Shown: positions 1-9,303 of the stretch, in pieces
Layout of the letters: each line of letters starts with the position of its first letter
How positions within the stretch are numbered: the stretch's first letter is position 1
Assembly: GCF_900128505.1 (NCBI RefSeq)
Contig: NZ_LT669941.1
Coordinates: forward strand, 2,683,807 to 2,747,806
Source: Parabacteroides timonensis
GTDB lineage: Bacteria; Bacteroidota; Bacteroidia; Bacteroidales; Tannerellaceae
DNA length: 64,000 nt
Reading direction: 5' to 3'
Notes under the pieces: model-generated
The model's input: the letters and a program-made list of their open reading frames with translations, nothing else
Database searches by the model: none
What the model was told of the DNA's origin: nothing
Position numbers and translations under genes: made by a program

Positions 1-992
1 TTACCTGTCGTATCTGACTTTTCCCTGGACGACACCGTAGTCTGAGTCCGTTTTCTTTGTGAAGATGAATTTTTCTTTTTGTTAAGAATATCCACCTCAC
101 TCCCTACCGGAGCATCAGAAAGATCGGTTCGTGTCTTCTTATCTTCACTCAACGCCGGAATATTACGGGTTTCTGATGATACAACCGAACTATTTGCACC
201 GACAGAGACACCTCCCTGTTTTCTGTCATATTCCTTTTTGTATTTCGTAAAAGCAGCACTAAGAGCACTGGCCAGTTTATTCTGTCCATCCGACGACTTC
301 ATAAAACGTTCCTCTTCCCGGTTGGAGATATAACCAAGTTCTACCAGAACACTAGGCATACTTGTTTTCCTTAAAACCAGAAAACCTGCTTGCCTCACAC
401 CTCTGTCACCACGATTGGCCGAGGTGAAACACTTCTGAATTTCAGAAGCCAGGCTGATACTCTGTTCCATATGCTTATTCTGCATAAACTCGAATATGAT
501 ATATGACTCGGAAGAATTGGGATCGAACCCTTCATATTTCTGCAGATAATTATCTTCTAATAAGATAGCTGAGTTTTCGCGCATAGCAACAGCCAGGTTC
601 TCATCCGTACGGGCCAAACCTAAGGTATAAGTTTCAGTACCGCGGGCTGTACTTCCTTTTTTAACGGAGTTTGTGTGTATCGAGATAAACAGGTCGGCCT
701 TATTCCGGTTGGCGATGTTGGCACGTTCATCCAGTTCTATGAAACGGTCGGTCTTGCGGGTATAAATAACTTTTACATCGTCATGGTTGGCAGAGATCTT
801 CTCCCCCAGCTTTAGAGCGACCGACAGGTTTATCGCCTTCTCATCAATAACAGTACCGCGTGCACCAGGGTCTTTTCCCCCGTGACCGGCATCGATCACG
901 ACAGTAAACGTTTTCTCCTTTGCCTGAACTCCAGACAAGGAAAGAAACAGGGCTATCAGCAAAATTATATATAGAAAAGATCTTTTTGCCAC
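1..992 (-). CDS. N-acetylmuramoyl-L-alanine amidase (Amidase_3), 3' end cut by window
   Basis: Zinc amidase that cleaves the bond between MurNAc and the stem peptide in peptidoglycan; exported. I read it directly from the minus strand: a GTG start, a hydrophobic signal peptide (residues about 5-25), then IDAGHGGKDPGARG with the first zinc His, a Glu in the following VIDEKAIN, the SIHTNS His motif and the VELGYISN catalytic Glu motif. These make a complete Amidase_3 domain to about residue 245. A Ser/Lys-rich linker follows and runs off the window edge at about residue 330, so a further C-terminal module (for example SPOR) is possible but not seen. There is no in-frame ATG upstream, and GTG follows a promoter-like TACATTTG. 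Family is certain; the in vivo role in division versus turnover is inferred. Confidence 0.9.
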   Translation of the reverse strand, partial: MAKRSFLYIILLIALFLSLSGVQAKEKTFTVVIDAGHGGKDPGARGTVIDEKAINLSVALKLGEKISANHDDVKVIYTRKTDRFIELDERANIANRNKADLFISIHTNSVKKGSTARGTETYTLGLARTDENLAVAMRENSAILLEDNYLQKYEGFDPNSSESYIIFEFMQNKHMEQSISLASEIQKCFTSANRGDRGVRQAGFLVLRKTSMPSVLVELGYISNREEERFMKSSDGQNKLASALSAAFTKYKKEYDRKQGGVSVGANSSVVSSETRNIPALSEDKKTRTDLSDAPVGSEVDILNKKKNSSSQRKRTQTTVSSREKSDTTG

Positions 993-1018
993 TTTATACT
1001 TTTATTGCAAATTCGGGG

Positions 1019-1026
1019 CAAATGTA
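1019..1026 (-). promoter_or_regulatory. -7 element of amidase promoter
   Basis: On the minus strand this reads TACATTTG, matching the Bacteroidetes -7 consensus TAnnTTTG, 27 bp before the GTG start. No clear TTTG is seen at -33. Confidence 0.5.
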
Positions 1027-1174
1027 GCATTTTTTTACTGATTACGAGAAGTCTTTTTCTATAAATAATTGGTCGTCTCTTGTTTACAGTAAAGAGAAAG
1101 CCATATTATGGAAATGACTTTCCCTGCGGATTGGAATCCTCTGCAAGCTGTTAGCCCATAAAAGTTTCTTTCCG

Positions 1175-1262
1175 ATGGGATATTTTCCCCACTGCAATGG
1201 GGTATTTCCCCCACTTGCACGGGGCATTATCCCCATAAATATGGGGATTTTTCCCCACCAAT
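1175..1262. repeat. Four tandem ~22-bp units with GGGG/CCCC palindromes
   Basis: Units begin at 1175, 1197, 1220 and 1241 (spacing 22, 23, 21). Each contains a GGG(G)-N5-CCCC inverted repeat, typified by ATGGGGTATTTCCCC. Apart from this array and the amidase promoter, the 362-bp gap between the amidase start (992) and GH43 stop (1355) shows nothing I can name. A 67-codon ORF crossing the repeats looks spurious. Confidence 0.8.
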
Positions 1263-1354
1263 AGAAACATTCTGGGTAAATAGTCATAATAAAGTTTAAT
1301 CTAGTTGGCTAACAGCACTCGCATATCCACCGAATAAGCTGGAATCAAATCCAC

Positions 1355-3280
1355 TTAATTAGTAGGCTGCACTTTCTTTATCGTCCCATCCGGATTAAAG
1401 TCCATACGATCGATACAGACCTCGCGGTGTGTGCCAGGACTTTCATTCAGGTAATTTTTATTTATACGATGATATATGATATACCATTCATCCGTACCGG
1501 GGATTTGCAGAACCGAGTTATGAGCCGGACCGTATATTCCCTTTGCCGGGTTCTGAATCAATATAACCGGATCATCAGCTACCGAAATAGGACCTAGCGG
1601 AGATTTGGACGTACCATAAGCAAGATGATAATTAGGCGATCCGGTATCGTCTACCGACCACAAAAAATAATAAAGTCCGTTCCGATAAAACACATAAGGA
1701 GCCTCACGATAAGCATAATCCTGCAAAGTTCCTCCTTCGGGAGTCATCACGGTAATTGTTTTCTCTTTAAGAGAAGTCATATCTTTATTAAGTTCGGCTC
1801 CTGCCATATAACCATTGCCCCAATAAATATAGGGTTTGCCCGATACAGGATCGGTAAAGACATCGACATCGATCTGCTGCCCATGACCGACAGGAGACGA
1901 TGTAATAATAGGATGTCCCAAATCAACAAAAGGACCTGCTGGCAAATCGGCAATGGCAACACCAATCTGTTTACCACTATCATCATTCGGATTGCCGCTA
2001 TAATAAAAGAAGTATTTATATTTCCCGTCTACTAGTTTTTCTTCTATACAGGGTGCCCAGGCATTCCCGTTAGCCCAGGAGACCTGCTCGGATTTCAAAT
2101 CGAGCATGGTTCCCTCGTCTGTCCAGTCTTTCAGGTCATCAGACGAGAAAACATTGAAACTCCAACCACCCCATCCGTCATGTCCATCCGTTGTCGAATA
2201 GATATAATATTTCTTTGTCTGTTGGGAATATAAGATTTCAGGATCGGCATGGAAACCAGGTAAGATTGGGTTATTGGGTAATTCACCCAGTTCGGCAGGC
2301 TTCCCCCATTTAGTAGTGATACGTCTTAATTCATCCCGGGTAATAGGAATGATCGTTCCATGACGCGGATGAAAATTCATATTGACTTCACTGTCTATTA
2401 CTTTGAAGTTCTTCAAATCAGTTGTTTCTGTGAACTGATATTTGCCGGAAGTATAAACATCATACATCAAAATATATTTGTCCTGATTAATCAGTTTAAA
2501 AGTGCCGGCACCCTCCACTGGTTTGTCCGTCTGCTGCTTATAATCTGGTTCTTCCTTCCATTGACCGGATGTAAGTGAACGAGTGGTAGCGACTTTGATA
2601 CCGTTTCCATGCCCTTCCGTTTTATAGAATAAATGATAGATACCTCCTTTATAAACAATATCTCCATCTATACAAGACAGCTTATTTTCGGGTATGAACA
2701 ACGGCTTAGGTTCTTCTTCCAGATCCGTAAAGTCGTTATTCGCATAAGCATAATAAATAACATCCGGACCATCTCCATATTTCATCGACCAATACACCAT
2801 ATACTTTCCGGCTTCCGGATCAAAGACGGTTTGAGGAGCCCACACTCTTTTCAGCTTTTCCTGCCCGGCATAGCGTTTCTGCATATTGATCACTGAATGA
2901 GACCAATTTACCAAGTCGGTAGATTTCAGTAAAACCATTGCTCGGTTGGAATCCCAACCATTATCAGAGACCATGTCGGTCACAACCATATAAAATGTTT
3001 TACCATCCTCAGAACGTAAAATATGAGGATCACGGACACCACCGGTAGAACTGATCAGTTTAGAATCGATCACCGGTTTATTATCATTCAAAGCCCAGTA
3101 ATTATATCCATCCATACTCACCGCAAAACAGATAGCTTCCTGGCTGATATGATTTCCCGTAAAATAGGTAAACAAATACGCTACATAATCTTTTTCAAAA
3201 ACTCTATCCGACGCAGATTGTGACTGAACGATCCACGGCAACAAACAACTAAACAGCAGTAAATAAATTCGGTTTCTCAT
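1355..3280 (-). CDS. Secreted tandem GH43-family glycosidase
   Basis: Predicted beta-xylosidase/alpha-L-arabinofuranosidase-type enzyme acting in the periplasm or outside the cell. 641 residues from the ATG giving MRNRIYLLLF, which starts a clear signal peptide (to about residue 22). Two five-bladed-propeller GH43 modules follow in tandem: the first (about 25-335) has RDPHIL with the expected catalytic-base Asp, the second (about 336-641) has HADPEIL. A longer reading frame begins at 3343 but lies upstream of the -7 box at 3326-3333, and the shorter start has AAAGGA in front of it. It has its own promoter and sits beyond the ribosomal operon's terminator, so it is a separate unit. The substrate cannot be fixed from sequence; other GH43-like activities (galactan, arabinan) remain possible. 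Confidence 0.85.
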   Translation of the reverse strand: MRNRIYLLLFSCLLPWIVQSQSASDRVFEKDYVAYLFTYFTGNHISQEAICFAVSMDGYNYWALNDNKPVIDSKLISSTGGVRDPHILRSEDGKTFYMVVTDMVSDNGWDSNRAMVLLKSTDLVNWSHSVINMQKRYAGQEKLKRVWAPQTVFDPEAGKYMVYWSMKYGDGPDVIYYAYANNDFTDLEEEPKPLFIPENKLSCIDGDIVYKGGIYHLFYKTEGHGNGIKVATTRSLTSGQWKEEPDYKQQTDKPVEGAGTFKLINQDKYILMYDVYTSGKYQFTETTDLKNFKVIDSEVNMNFHPRHGTIIPITRDELRRITTKWGKPAELGELPNNPILPGFHADPEILYSQQTKKYYIYSTTDGHDGWGGWSFNVFSSDDLKDWTDEGTMLDLKSEQVSWANGNAWAPCIEEKLVDGKYKYFFYYSGNPNDDSGKQIGVAIADLPAGPFVDLGHPIITSSPVGHGQQIDVDVFTDPVSGKPYIYWGNGYMAGAELNKDMTSLKEKTITVMTPEGGTLQDYAYREAPYVFYRNGLYYFLWSVDDTGSPNYHLAYGTSKSPLGPISVADDPVILIQNPAKGIYGPAHNSVLQIPGTDEWYIIYHRINKNYLNESPGTHREVCIDRMDFNPDGTIKKVQPTN

Positions 3281-3325
3281 GTTATTAATATCCTTTGGTT
3301 TTAACAATAATCTTAATGACAAGCA

Positions 3326-3333
3326 CAAAAGTA
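3326..3333 (-). promoter_or_regulatory. -7 element of GH43 gene promoter
   Basis: Reads TACTTTTG on the minus strand (TAnnTTTG), 46 bp before the chosen ATG. It rules out the upstream in-frame ATG as the natural start. Confidence 0.55.
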
Positions 3334-3421
3334 CAATATACATTTAATAGAGAAGGGGGAGAAATTAAGCAAAAAGGGAGACTTTTCAGTCAAAAAGAAG
3401 GGAGAAAGGCAATCTAAGAAC

Positions 3422-3455
3422 AAAAAAGGGCAGTTCGTCATGGAACTACCCTTTT
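3422..3455 (-). terminator. Terminator of rpsF-rpsR-rplI
   Basis: On the minus strand GGGTAGTTC pairs with GAACTGCCC around a 6-nt loop, followed by six T. It lies about 20 bp after the rplI stop. Confidence 0.85.
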
Positions 3456-3476
3456 AACTTTATATCGTTTACTGAA

Positions 3477-3920
3477 TTATTCAGAAACCACTTCGAAAGG
3501 AATTTCAACAGAAACTTCTTTGTGAAGTTTAAGAATAGCTTTATAGCTACCAACTTCCTTAACAGCTTCTTTGATATAGATAATCTTACGTTCTACTTCG
3601 AAACCAGCCTTTGCCAAAGCTTCAGCAACCTGGATATTCGTTACAGAACCAAAGATTGTACCTGTTGAGCTGGTCTTTGCACCGATAGTCAATGCAACAC
3701 CTTCCAACTTAGCAGCCAATGCCTGAGCATCTTCTTTGATCTTAGCCAATTTGTGAGCACGTTGTCTCAGGTTTTCAGCTAATACTTTCTTAGCAGACTC
3801 AGAAGCGATTACTGCCTTACCCTGGGGGATTAGAAAGTTACGTCCGTAACCGTCTTTTACTGTTACGATATCGTCCTTGTAACCTAAGTTGATTACGTCT
3901 TCTTTCAAAATAACTTGCAT
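3477..3920 (-). CDS. rplI: 50S ribosomal protein L9
   Basis: 147 residues, typical length. Starts MQVILKEDV with the conserved N-terminal domain (GYGRNFLIPQGKA at about 25-37) that binds 23S rRNA, a long connecting helix, and the C-terminal domain from about residue 75. Last gene of the rpsF-rpsR-rplI operon, 21 bp after rpsR and followed by a strong terminator. Confidence 0.98.
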   Translation of the reverse strand: MQVILKEDVINLGYKDDIVTVKDGYGRNFLIPQGKAVIASESAKKVLAENLRQRAHKLAKIKEDAQALAAKLEGVALTIGAKTSSTGTIFGSVTNIQVAEALAKAGFEVERKIIYIKEAVKEVGSYKAILKLHKEVSVEIPFEVVSE

Positions 3921-3941
3921 ATTCTGTCTCCTCTCTTTTTA

Positions 3942-4211
3942 TTATTTCATTAAATCGGTTACGTAAGGAAGCAACGCCAGGTGACGAGCTCTTTTTACTG
4001 CCTGAGCGATACGACGCTGGAACTTCAAAGAGGTACCAGTGATACGACGCGGAAGAATTTTACCCTGTTCGTTCAGGAATTTCTTCAGGAATTCAGGATC
4101 TTTGTAATCGATATACTTGATACCGTTCTTTTTGAAACGGCAATATTTCTTTTTCTTAACGTCTACTGAAGGCGGAGTTAAATATCTGATTTCTGATTGA
4201 GTTGCTGCCAT
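3942..4211 (-). CDS. rpsR: 30S ribosomal protein S18
   Basis: 89 residues. Central motif KNGIKYIDYKDPEFLKKFL followed by GKILPRRITGTSLKFQRR, the rRNA- and S6-contacting core of S18. It follows rpsF with a 2-bp gap, which fits the S6-S18 complex being made from one message. Confidence 0.98.
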   Translation of the reverse strand: MAATQSEIRYLTPPSVDVKKKKYCRFKKNGIKYIDYKDPEFLKKFLNEQGKILPRRITGTSLKFQRRIAQAVKRARHLALLPYVTDLMK

Positions 4212-4213
4212 GA

Positions 4214-4567
4214 TTAATTCTCCTTTACTGTTTCTTTAGATGATTTCAGATTTCTTCTCTTAGCGGCATATTCTGCTGCATATTTGTCCTGGCGGAAAGT
4301 CAGGAAGCGGATCACACGTTCGTCACGACGGAAGTTAACTTCCAGAGTAGCGATAGTTTCCGGATTTGCCTTGAATTCAACCAGCTGATAGAAGCCTGTT
4401 GTTTTCTTGTCGATAGGATAAGCTAATTTGCGCAATCCCCAATTTTCTTCGTTCACGATTTCAGCACCCTGTTCTTTCAAGATGTTCGTGAATTTTTCTA
4501 CCGCTTCCTTCATCTGTGCGTCAGACAAAACGGGAGTTAAAATGAAAACGGTTTCATAATTGTTCAT
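4214..4567 (-). CDS. rpsF: 30S ribosomal protein S6
   Basis: 117 residues from the ATG that gives MNNYETVFILTP, the usual S6 N-terminus; the frame stays open to 4651 but that extension lies upstream of the promoter and inside the neighbouring sulfatase gene. Ferredoxin-like fold with the conserved YPIDKKTTGFY and the C-terminal RDERVIRFLTFR. First gene of the S6-S18-L9 operon. Confidence 0.98.
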   Translation of the reverse strand: MNNYETVFILTPVLSDAQMKEAVEKFTNILKEQGAEIVNEENWGLRKLAYPIDKKTTGFYQLVEFKANPETIATLEVNFRRDERVIRFLTFRQDKYAAEYAAKRRNLKSSKETVKEN

Positions 4568-4609
4568 AAAACGCTGTTTTATATTGTTAGTACTTAAAAA
4601 TTTGCGGGG

Positions 4610-4640
4610 CAAAGGTAAGGAGTTTTTTTTATTCTGCAAA
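4610..4640 (-). promoter_or_regulatory. Canonical promoter of rpsF-rpsR-rplI
   Basis: Minus strand TTTG (4637-4640), exactly 19 bp, then TACCTTTG (4610-4617): a textbook Bacteroidetes -33/-7 pair, 43 bp before the rpsF ATG. The -33 box falls inside the last codons of the upstream sulfatase gene. Confidence 0.85.
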
Positions 4641-6158
4641 CTTTGTTTCAAAAAAAGCTATATCAGGACGAACTTCACGCCCATCAAAATCGACGGGATA
4701 AAGTGCACCTTCATTTTCAAGACGAATAATCATACGGCGAAGCATATCAAGAGTCTTTTCTGGATTCAAGGCTGATATTTCTTTTTGTTCTCCCGGATCT
4801 TCTACCAGATTGTACAAAAGACAATCCGGTCGCTCAGGATGTTCAGGGTTATAATAATAAACCAGCTTCCACTCCCCTTCCCGATAAACCGTAAAATAAC
4901 TGCCGCGATGGTTATGAGGAAAATGCATTAAAAAACAGTCCTCCCGTGTACGATCTGCCTTTCCTGTCAGAAGCGTTCTCAAATCTTGTCCGTCGACAGG
5001 ATAAGAATCCGGGATTTCTGCTCCGGCAAAAGTAGCCAAAGTTGGCAAAACATCCATTACAGTTCCCATTTGTGTCTGCACAGCCCCTTCCGCCAGAGGA
5101 TATTGTTTTTGCCATTTATTAGATTTATCAGGTTTTACCCAGGCTACAATACAAGGGACACGCATGCCTCCCTCAAACTCGGCTCCCTTTTTCCCCCGAA
5201 GCGGAGCAGAAGAAGAATATTCTCGGGAAGGACCGAGCGGAGCGTCAGATCCGTTATCCCCTAAAAAGAAAATCAATGTATTCTCCGCAACTCCCAAAGA
5301 GTCGAGATGATCCATCATATCTCCAAGTGATTTATCCATTCCTTCGATCAGTGTGGCAAAAGACTTTGCATCTGCCGGTTTATCAGACGATTCATAATGA
5401 GCCGAAAAGCGACTATCTGTTTCAAATGGACCATGAACAGCATAATGGGACATATAAAGAAAAAAAGGCTCTTTCTCCGCTACAGCCTGATCTATCTGTG
5501 CATTTGCTTCAATGGTCAGTGCCTCCGTCAAGAAAGTGTCCGTGCCATGGTATTTTTCCAAATCTGGAACAGCACGTAGCTTATTACCTTTTATATATCC
5601 ATACCCAGATTCACCATAATAACTACCGGGAGAACCAATGGAAGATCCTGCTATTGCCACATCAAAACCAAGATTCTGAGGGATCTCCCCTTCGCTTCCC
5701 TTACAACCGAAGTGGGCTTTCCCTACATGAATTGTCCGGTACCCTTGTTTTTGGAGTAATCGGGGCAATGTCAGATTGTTCGTTTTCAGACCTTCCCAAT
5801 TCCAATTGTAAGGGCCGTATTGATCACGATTATTAGACTCGGCTTTGATCCAGTTCGTTGTATGATGCCGTGTAGCATTCTGGCCTGTCATTATCGAAGC
5901 ACGTGAAGGAGAACTCACACTTTGGGCATAAAAAGTAGAAAAACGTATTCCCCGTTGTGCCAGTCTCTCCATATTCGGTGTCCGATACCAATCATTCAAA
6001 GGGTAACGAACCGGATTTCCATTATTATCTGTCAGAAAAGGAAGCGACGTATCCATTACTCCCATATCATCAACCAGGAATATTATTATATTAGGATGTT
6101 CCTGAGCCCTAATCAACTGAGTCGACAGAATCAATCCTCCCATCAATAGACTTTTCAT
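4629..6158 (-). CDS. Secreted Ser-type sulfatase (family S1), paralogue of the 17897 gene
   Basis: Hydrolyses sulfate esters on glycans after its active-site Ser is converted to formylglycine. 509 residues from ATG 6158 (the frame is open to a TTG at 6167). A short signal peptide is followed by FLVDDMG (calcium-binding Asp pair), the maturation signature S-S-P-S-R at about residue 82-86, VGKAHFG and FFLGDNGSDAP. Very similar along its whole length to the sulfatase at 17897-19417, including the NATRHxTTNWI(K/N)AESNN segment, so the pair probably arose by duplication. Last gene of the sulfatase locus. Serine rather than cysteine at the active site means it depends on an anaerobic radical-SAM maturase, which is not encoded in this window. 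Exact sulfate position is unknown. Confidence 0.92.
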   Translation of the reverse strand: MKSLLMGGLILSTQLIRAQEHPNIIIFLVDDMGVMDTSLPFLTDNNGNPVRYPLNDWYRTPNMERLAQRGIRFSTFYAQSVSSPSRASIMTGQNATRHHTTNWIKAESNNRDQYGPYNWNWEGLKTNNLTLPRLLQKQGYRTIHVGKAHFGCKGSEGEIPQNLGFDVAIAGSSIGSPGSYYGESGYGYIKGNKLRAVPDLEKYHGTDTFLTEALTIEANAQIDQAVAEKEPFFLYMSHYAVHGPFETDSRFSAHYESSDKPADAKSFATLIEGMDKSLGDMMDHLDSLGVAENTLIFFLGDNGSDAPLGPSREYSSSAPLRGKKGAEFEGGMRVPCIVAWVKPDKSNKWQKQYPLAEGAVQTQMGTVMDVLPTLATFAGAEIPDSYPVDGQDLRTLLTGKADRTREDCFLMHFPHNHRGSYFTVYREGEWKLVYYYNPEHPERPDCLLYNLVEDPGEQKEISALNPEKTLDMLRRMIIRLENEGALYPVDFDGREVRPDIAFFETKFAE

Positions 6159-6237
6159 ATTATTCAAAATTTCACTTATTTATACTGAAAAGTAACTTTA
6201 ATCAATTAAGCTTTTCTAAAAGGGTCTTTCTTCCGGA

Positions 6238-7665
6238 TTATTTTCCATACTCAGGATTAAGCATTGTAGGAATCGGAGCCTCTACCTTTTGTTTCCATAT
6301 CTGCAACCAATCGAACAATTCATCTCGCTTATCTTTATTCTGCAAAGCCAGATTCTCCTTTTCAGATACGTCCGTCCGGATATTATACAGTTCAACATTT
6401 CCAGTCTCATAATTTTCGATAAGCTTCCAATCACCCATTCGAATCACAGAAACCGGTCGTGTGCGGAAACCATCATTACCAGTCTCAACCGTTTCTTTTT
6501 CATTCCCTTCCAAATAAGCAGGAAAATGCCAGAACAACGGCCTCCCCTTAAAATCTGTTTCATTCCCTGCCAATAGCGGAAGAATACTGACTCCATCCAA
6601 TAGTAAATCAGACTGTCTTACTCCGGCGATTTCCAAAAATGTGGGAAACAAATCGAGTTGCATAACCGGTATATTACAGATTTCCCGTTTCTCATATTTA
6701 CCTTTCTGATAAATAACCATCGGTATTCTAATTCCTCCTTCATAAAAAGAACCTTTTCCCGCTCTTAAAGGCCACTGACGTGATATTCCATATACTCCTC
6801 CATTATCTGAAGTAAATACAATAAAAGTATTTTCCTCTATTCCCAAAGCTTGTACCTCATCAAGTACTCTTCCGATATTCCAGTCCATATTCTCCACCAT
6901 AGCGGCATAAACCGAATTATCGTGAGCCGATGTCGATGGCTTTTTTCTATATTTATCAATCAGGTCAGCTTTTGCTTGTAAAGGAGTATGCACTGCATAT
7001 GTCGCATAATATAGAAAGAATGGTTTACTCTTATCTACTTTCCGAAGATAATCTACAGCTTCCGAACCTAACCGATCCATCAAATACTCCCCTTCCGGAC
7101 CATCTGTCAAATCTTCATTATAATAAGGAGAAAAGTAGCTTTTAGGATGTCCGGCATGATTTCCTGCAATATTAATATCAACACCATTTAGTAACGGATT
7201 TTCAGTTACATGCCATTTCCCTATATGGCAAGTCTGGTAACCGGAATCTTTTAATACTTCCGGAAGAAGCCGGATACCCGGTTCCAATGATGTCCGGTTC
7301 GGAATTGCAACCAATTTACGTTTACTGGCATCACCACGGTTAGGTTCCCCGACCGTATAAATACCATGGCGAGGTGTATACATTCCGGTCAGTAAACAAG
7401 CACGACTGGGAGCACTGTTAGCTGCACCAGCATACGCTTCATTCATCCAGATACCTTTTTCACGAAGACGGTCGATATTTGGAGTTTCATAATATTGGCT
7501 TCCGTTATTACTCATATCTGTCCATCCCAAATCATCTATATTGATCAATATGATATTCGGGCGATCGGATGCTACTGCGAGACAAGGAACCACAGCTAAA
7601 GAACAGATCCAGAAGTACAAATAAGGGTGTAAAGTATTATTTATTCCCATAATTTTAATTTGCAT
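6238..7665 (-). CDS. Secreted Ser-type sulfatase (family S1)
   Basis: 475 residues from ATG 7665, chosen because AGAG precedes it and it clears the previous stop by 13 bp; the frame stays open to 7710, overlapping the upstream gene. Signal peptide about 10-32, INIDDLGWTDM metal site, S-A-P-S-R maturation signature at residue 84-88, IGKWHV and FTSDNGG. Sequence is distinct from the other four sulfatases here, so a different sulfate position or sugar is likely. Co-transcribed with the gene upstream. Confidence 0.92.
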   Translation of the reverse strand: MQIKIMGINNTLHPYLYFWICSLAVVPCLAVASDRPNIILINIDDLGWTDMSNNGSQYYETPNIDRLREKGIWMNEAYAGAANSAPSRACLLTGMYTPRHGIYTVGEPNRGDASKRKLVAIPNRTSLEPGIRLLPEVLKDSGYQTCHIGKWHVTENPLLNGVDINIAGNHAGHPKSYFSPYYNEDLTDGPEGEYLMDRLGSEAVDYLRKVDKSKPFFLYYATYAVHTPLQAKADLIDKYRKKPSTSAHDNSVYAAMVENMDWNIGRVLDEVQALGIEENTFIVFTSDNGGVYGISRQWPLRAGKGSFYEGGIRIPMVIYQKGKYEKREICNIPVMQLDLFPTFLEIAGVRQSDLLLDGVSILPLLAGNETDFKGRPLFWHFPAYLEGNEKETVETGNDGFRTRPVSVIRMGDWKLIENYETGNVELYNIRTDVSEKENLALQNKDKRDELFDWLQIWKQKVEAPIPTMLNPEYGK

Positions 7666-7678
7666 AATAGTTGACTCT

Positions 7679-9220
7679 TTACCAAACTGGCATTCTAAAT
7701 CCTTCAACAACCGGTTCGGTATGTTGTGAACGGAATATGTTTAACGCCTTTTCTACCAAATCAGGATGTTCGGAAGAAACATCCTGTTGTTCACGGGGAT
7801 CTTTCGTCAAATTATATAATTCTATATTCCGATTTCCTTTCTTTATATCACCAACAAAAGCTTTCCATTCTCCCATACGAACAGCCCGTTGACCTCCGGA
7901 CTCCGGAAATTCCCAGTAAAGAAACTCATGCTTTTTCTGTTGTTCAGTTTTTCCGGTCATTTCCGGTAACATGCTAATGCCGTCCGTCGGCGGACAGTCG
8001 ACACCGGCTATTTCACACATTGTCGGCATCATATCCCAAAATGCAGACAACAGATCAGAAGTTACCCCCGATTCTATATGTCCGGGCCACACAGCTATCA
8101 TCGGCACACGGATTCCACCTTCCCGCAAATTAGCCTTACCCCAACCTGCTTCACTTTTAAAAGGCTTGGCACTATCGAAATAAGGAGAGTCTGCTCCGCC
8201 ATTAAAAGTCGGTCCATTATCACTGGTAAAGATAATTACTGTGTTTTCATATATATCCAACTCCTTCAACTGCCGGACCAGACCACCAATCTGTTCATCC
8301 CAATAGCTGATCATTGCTGCATACGTCGCATGTGGATAACGGCATGGATAATAACCCGCCTCTCCCAAATACGGTTTCTCATCTCCCCATTTGTCCACAT
8401 AATACTTTATCCAACGTTCCGGAGCCTGCAAAGGGACATGCGGAACCGGCGTTGTCCAAAACAGTGCGAAAGGTTCACTTGCCGAATGTTCCACAAAGTC
8501 CAGCAACTCACGATACATCAGGTCCGGAGTATACTTCGACTGCGTAAACTTATGATAACTTTCTTCATTCAATACATCTGCTCCCTCATCCAGTTTAGTT
8601 CCAGGAACTACTAACTCGTTATCTATATATTCCCTGGATTCATTCCGATACAAGAACGGAGGATAATACGTATGTGCCATCCGCTGACAGTTATACCCAT
8701 AAAAGAAATCGAATCCCATTTTATTGGGTGTACTTTCCGATCCGGGCCAGCCTAACCCCCATTTACCGATACAAGCAGTGGCATAACCAGCTTCCTTCAA
8801 CTTGCGGGGAATCATGATTGTGTTTGCAGGAACAGGCCGTTGGCCTTCTAAAGTCGAATCTGCGACCATCGCTTTATAATTCCAGACATCTCCTCGTGAA
8901 GCGACCGGATCATTGCCGCGAATATAAGCATGACCGGAATGGAGTCCTGTAAACAAGGAACAACGCGATGGTCCTGATACAGCCTGTCCGCTATAATGAT
9001 TCGTAAAACGCATGCCTTCAGCAGCCAACTGGTCGATATTCGGAGTTTCTATTTTTTCCTGTCCAAAACACCCCAACTCTGCATATCCCAGATCATCGGC
9101 AAGAATATAAATAATATTGGGTTTAGTTTGTTCACTTTCCTTTACGTCAAGAGTATTACATAACACACTGGAAGGAACTAAACCGGCAATAGCCGTATAG
9201 TATAATATGTTTTTTTTCAT
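7679..9220 (-). CDS. Secreted Ser-type sulfatase, arylsulfatase A-like (family S1)
   Basis: 513 residues. Cleavable signal peptide (to about residue 21), YILADDLGYAELGCFG metal site, S-G-P-S-R signature at 82-86 followed by CSLFTGLHSGHAYIRGND, CIGKWGLG and FTSDNGP. This arrangement resembles the arylsulfatase A / choline-sulfatase branch of S1. Middle gene of the four sulfatases downstream of susD; 83 bp after the preceding gene and 13 bp before the next. Confidence 0.92.
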   Translation of the reverse strand: MKKNILYYTAIAGLVPSSVLCNTLDVKESEQTKPNIIYILADDLGYAELGCFGQEKIETPNIDQLAAEGMRFTNHYSGQAVSGPSRCSLFTGLHSGHAYIRGNDPVASRGDVWNYKAMVADSTLEGQRPVPANTIMIPRKLKEAGYATACIGKWGLGWPGSESTPNKMGFDFFYGYNCQRMAHTYYPPFLYRNESREYIDNELVVPGTKLDEGADVLNEESYHKFTQSKYTPDLMYRELLDFVEHSASEPFALFWTTPVPHVPLQAPERWIKYYVDKWGDEKPYLGEAGYYPCRYPHATYAAMISYWDEQIGGLVRQLKELDIYENTVIIFTSDNGPTFNGGADSPYFDSAKPFKSEAGWGKANLREGGIRVPMIAVWPGHIESGVTSDLLSAFWDMMPTMCEIAGVDCPPTDGISMLPEMTGKTEQQKKHEFLYWEFPESGGQRAVRMGEWKAFVGDIKKGNRNIELYNLTKDPREQQDVSSEHPDLVEKALNIFRSQHTEPVVEGFRMPVW

Positions 9221-9303
9221 GGTAATAATTTTTACAGGCAGATATATACTAAATCATATCTGCCTGAATTTTATGGTGCATAACTAAAACCTCAGCTTAT
9301 ATC

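Noticed and set aside
1084..1287. 67-codon minus-strand ORF over the GGGG/CCCC array
   Set aside because: Its middle is generated by the tandem repeat, it has no recognisable domain, and no promoter or ribosome-binding site precedes it.
4568..4651. N-terminal extension of rpsF (28 codons)
   Set aside because: It lies across the canonical promoter and the sulfatase stop; S6 normally begins at MNNYETVF.
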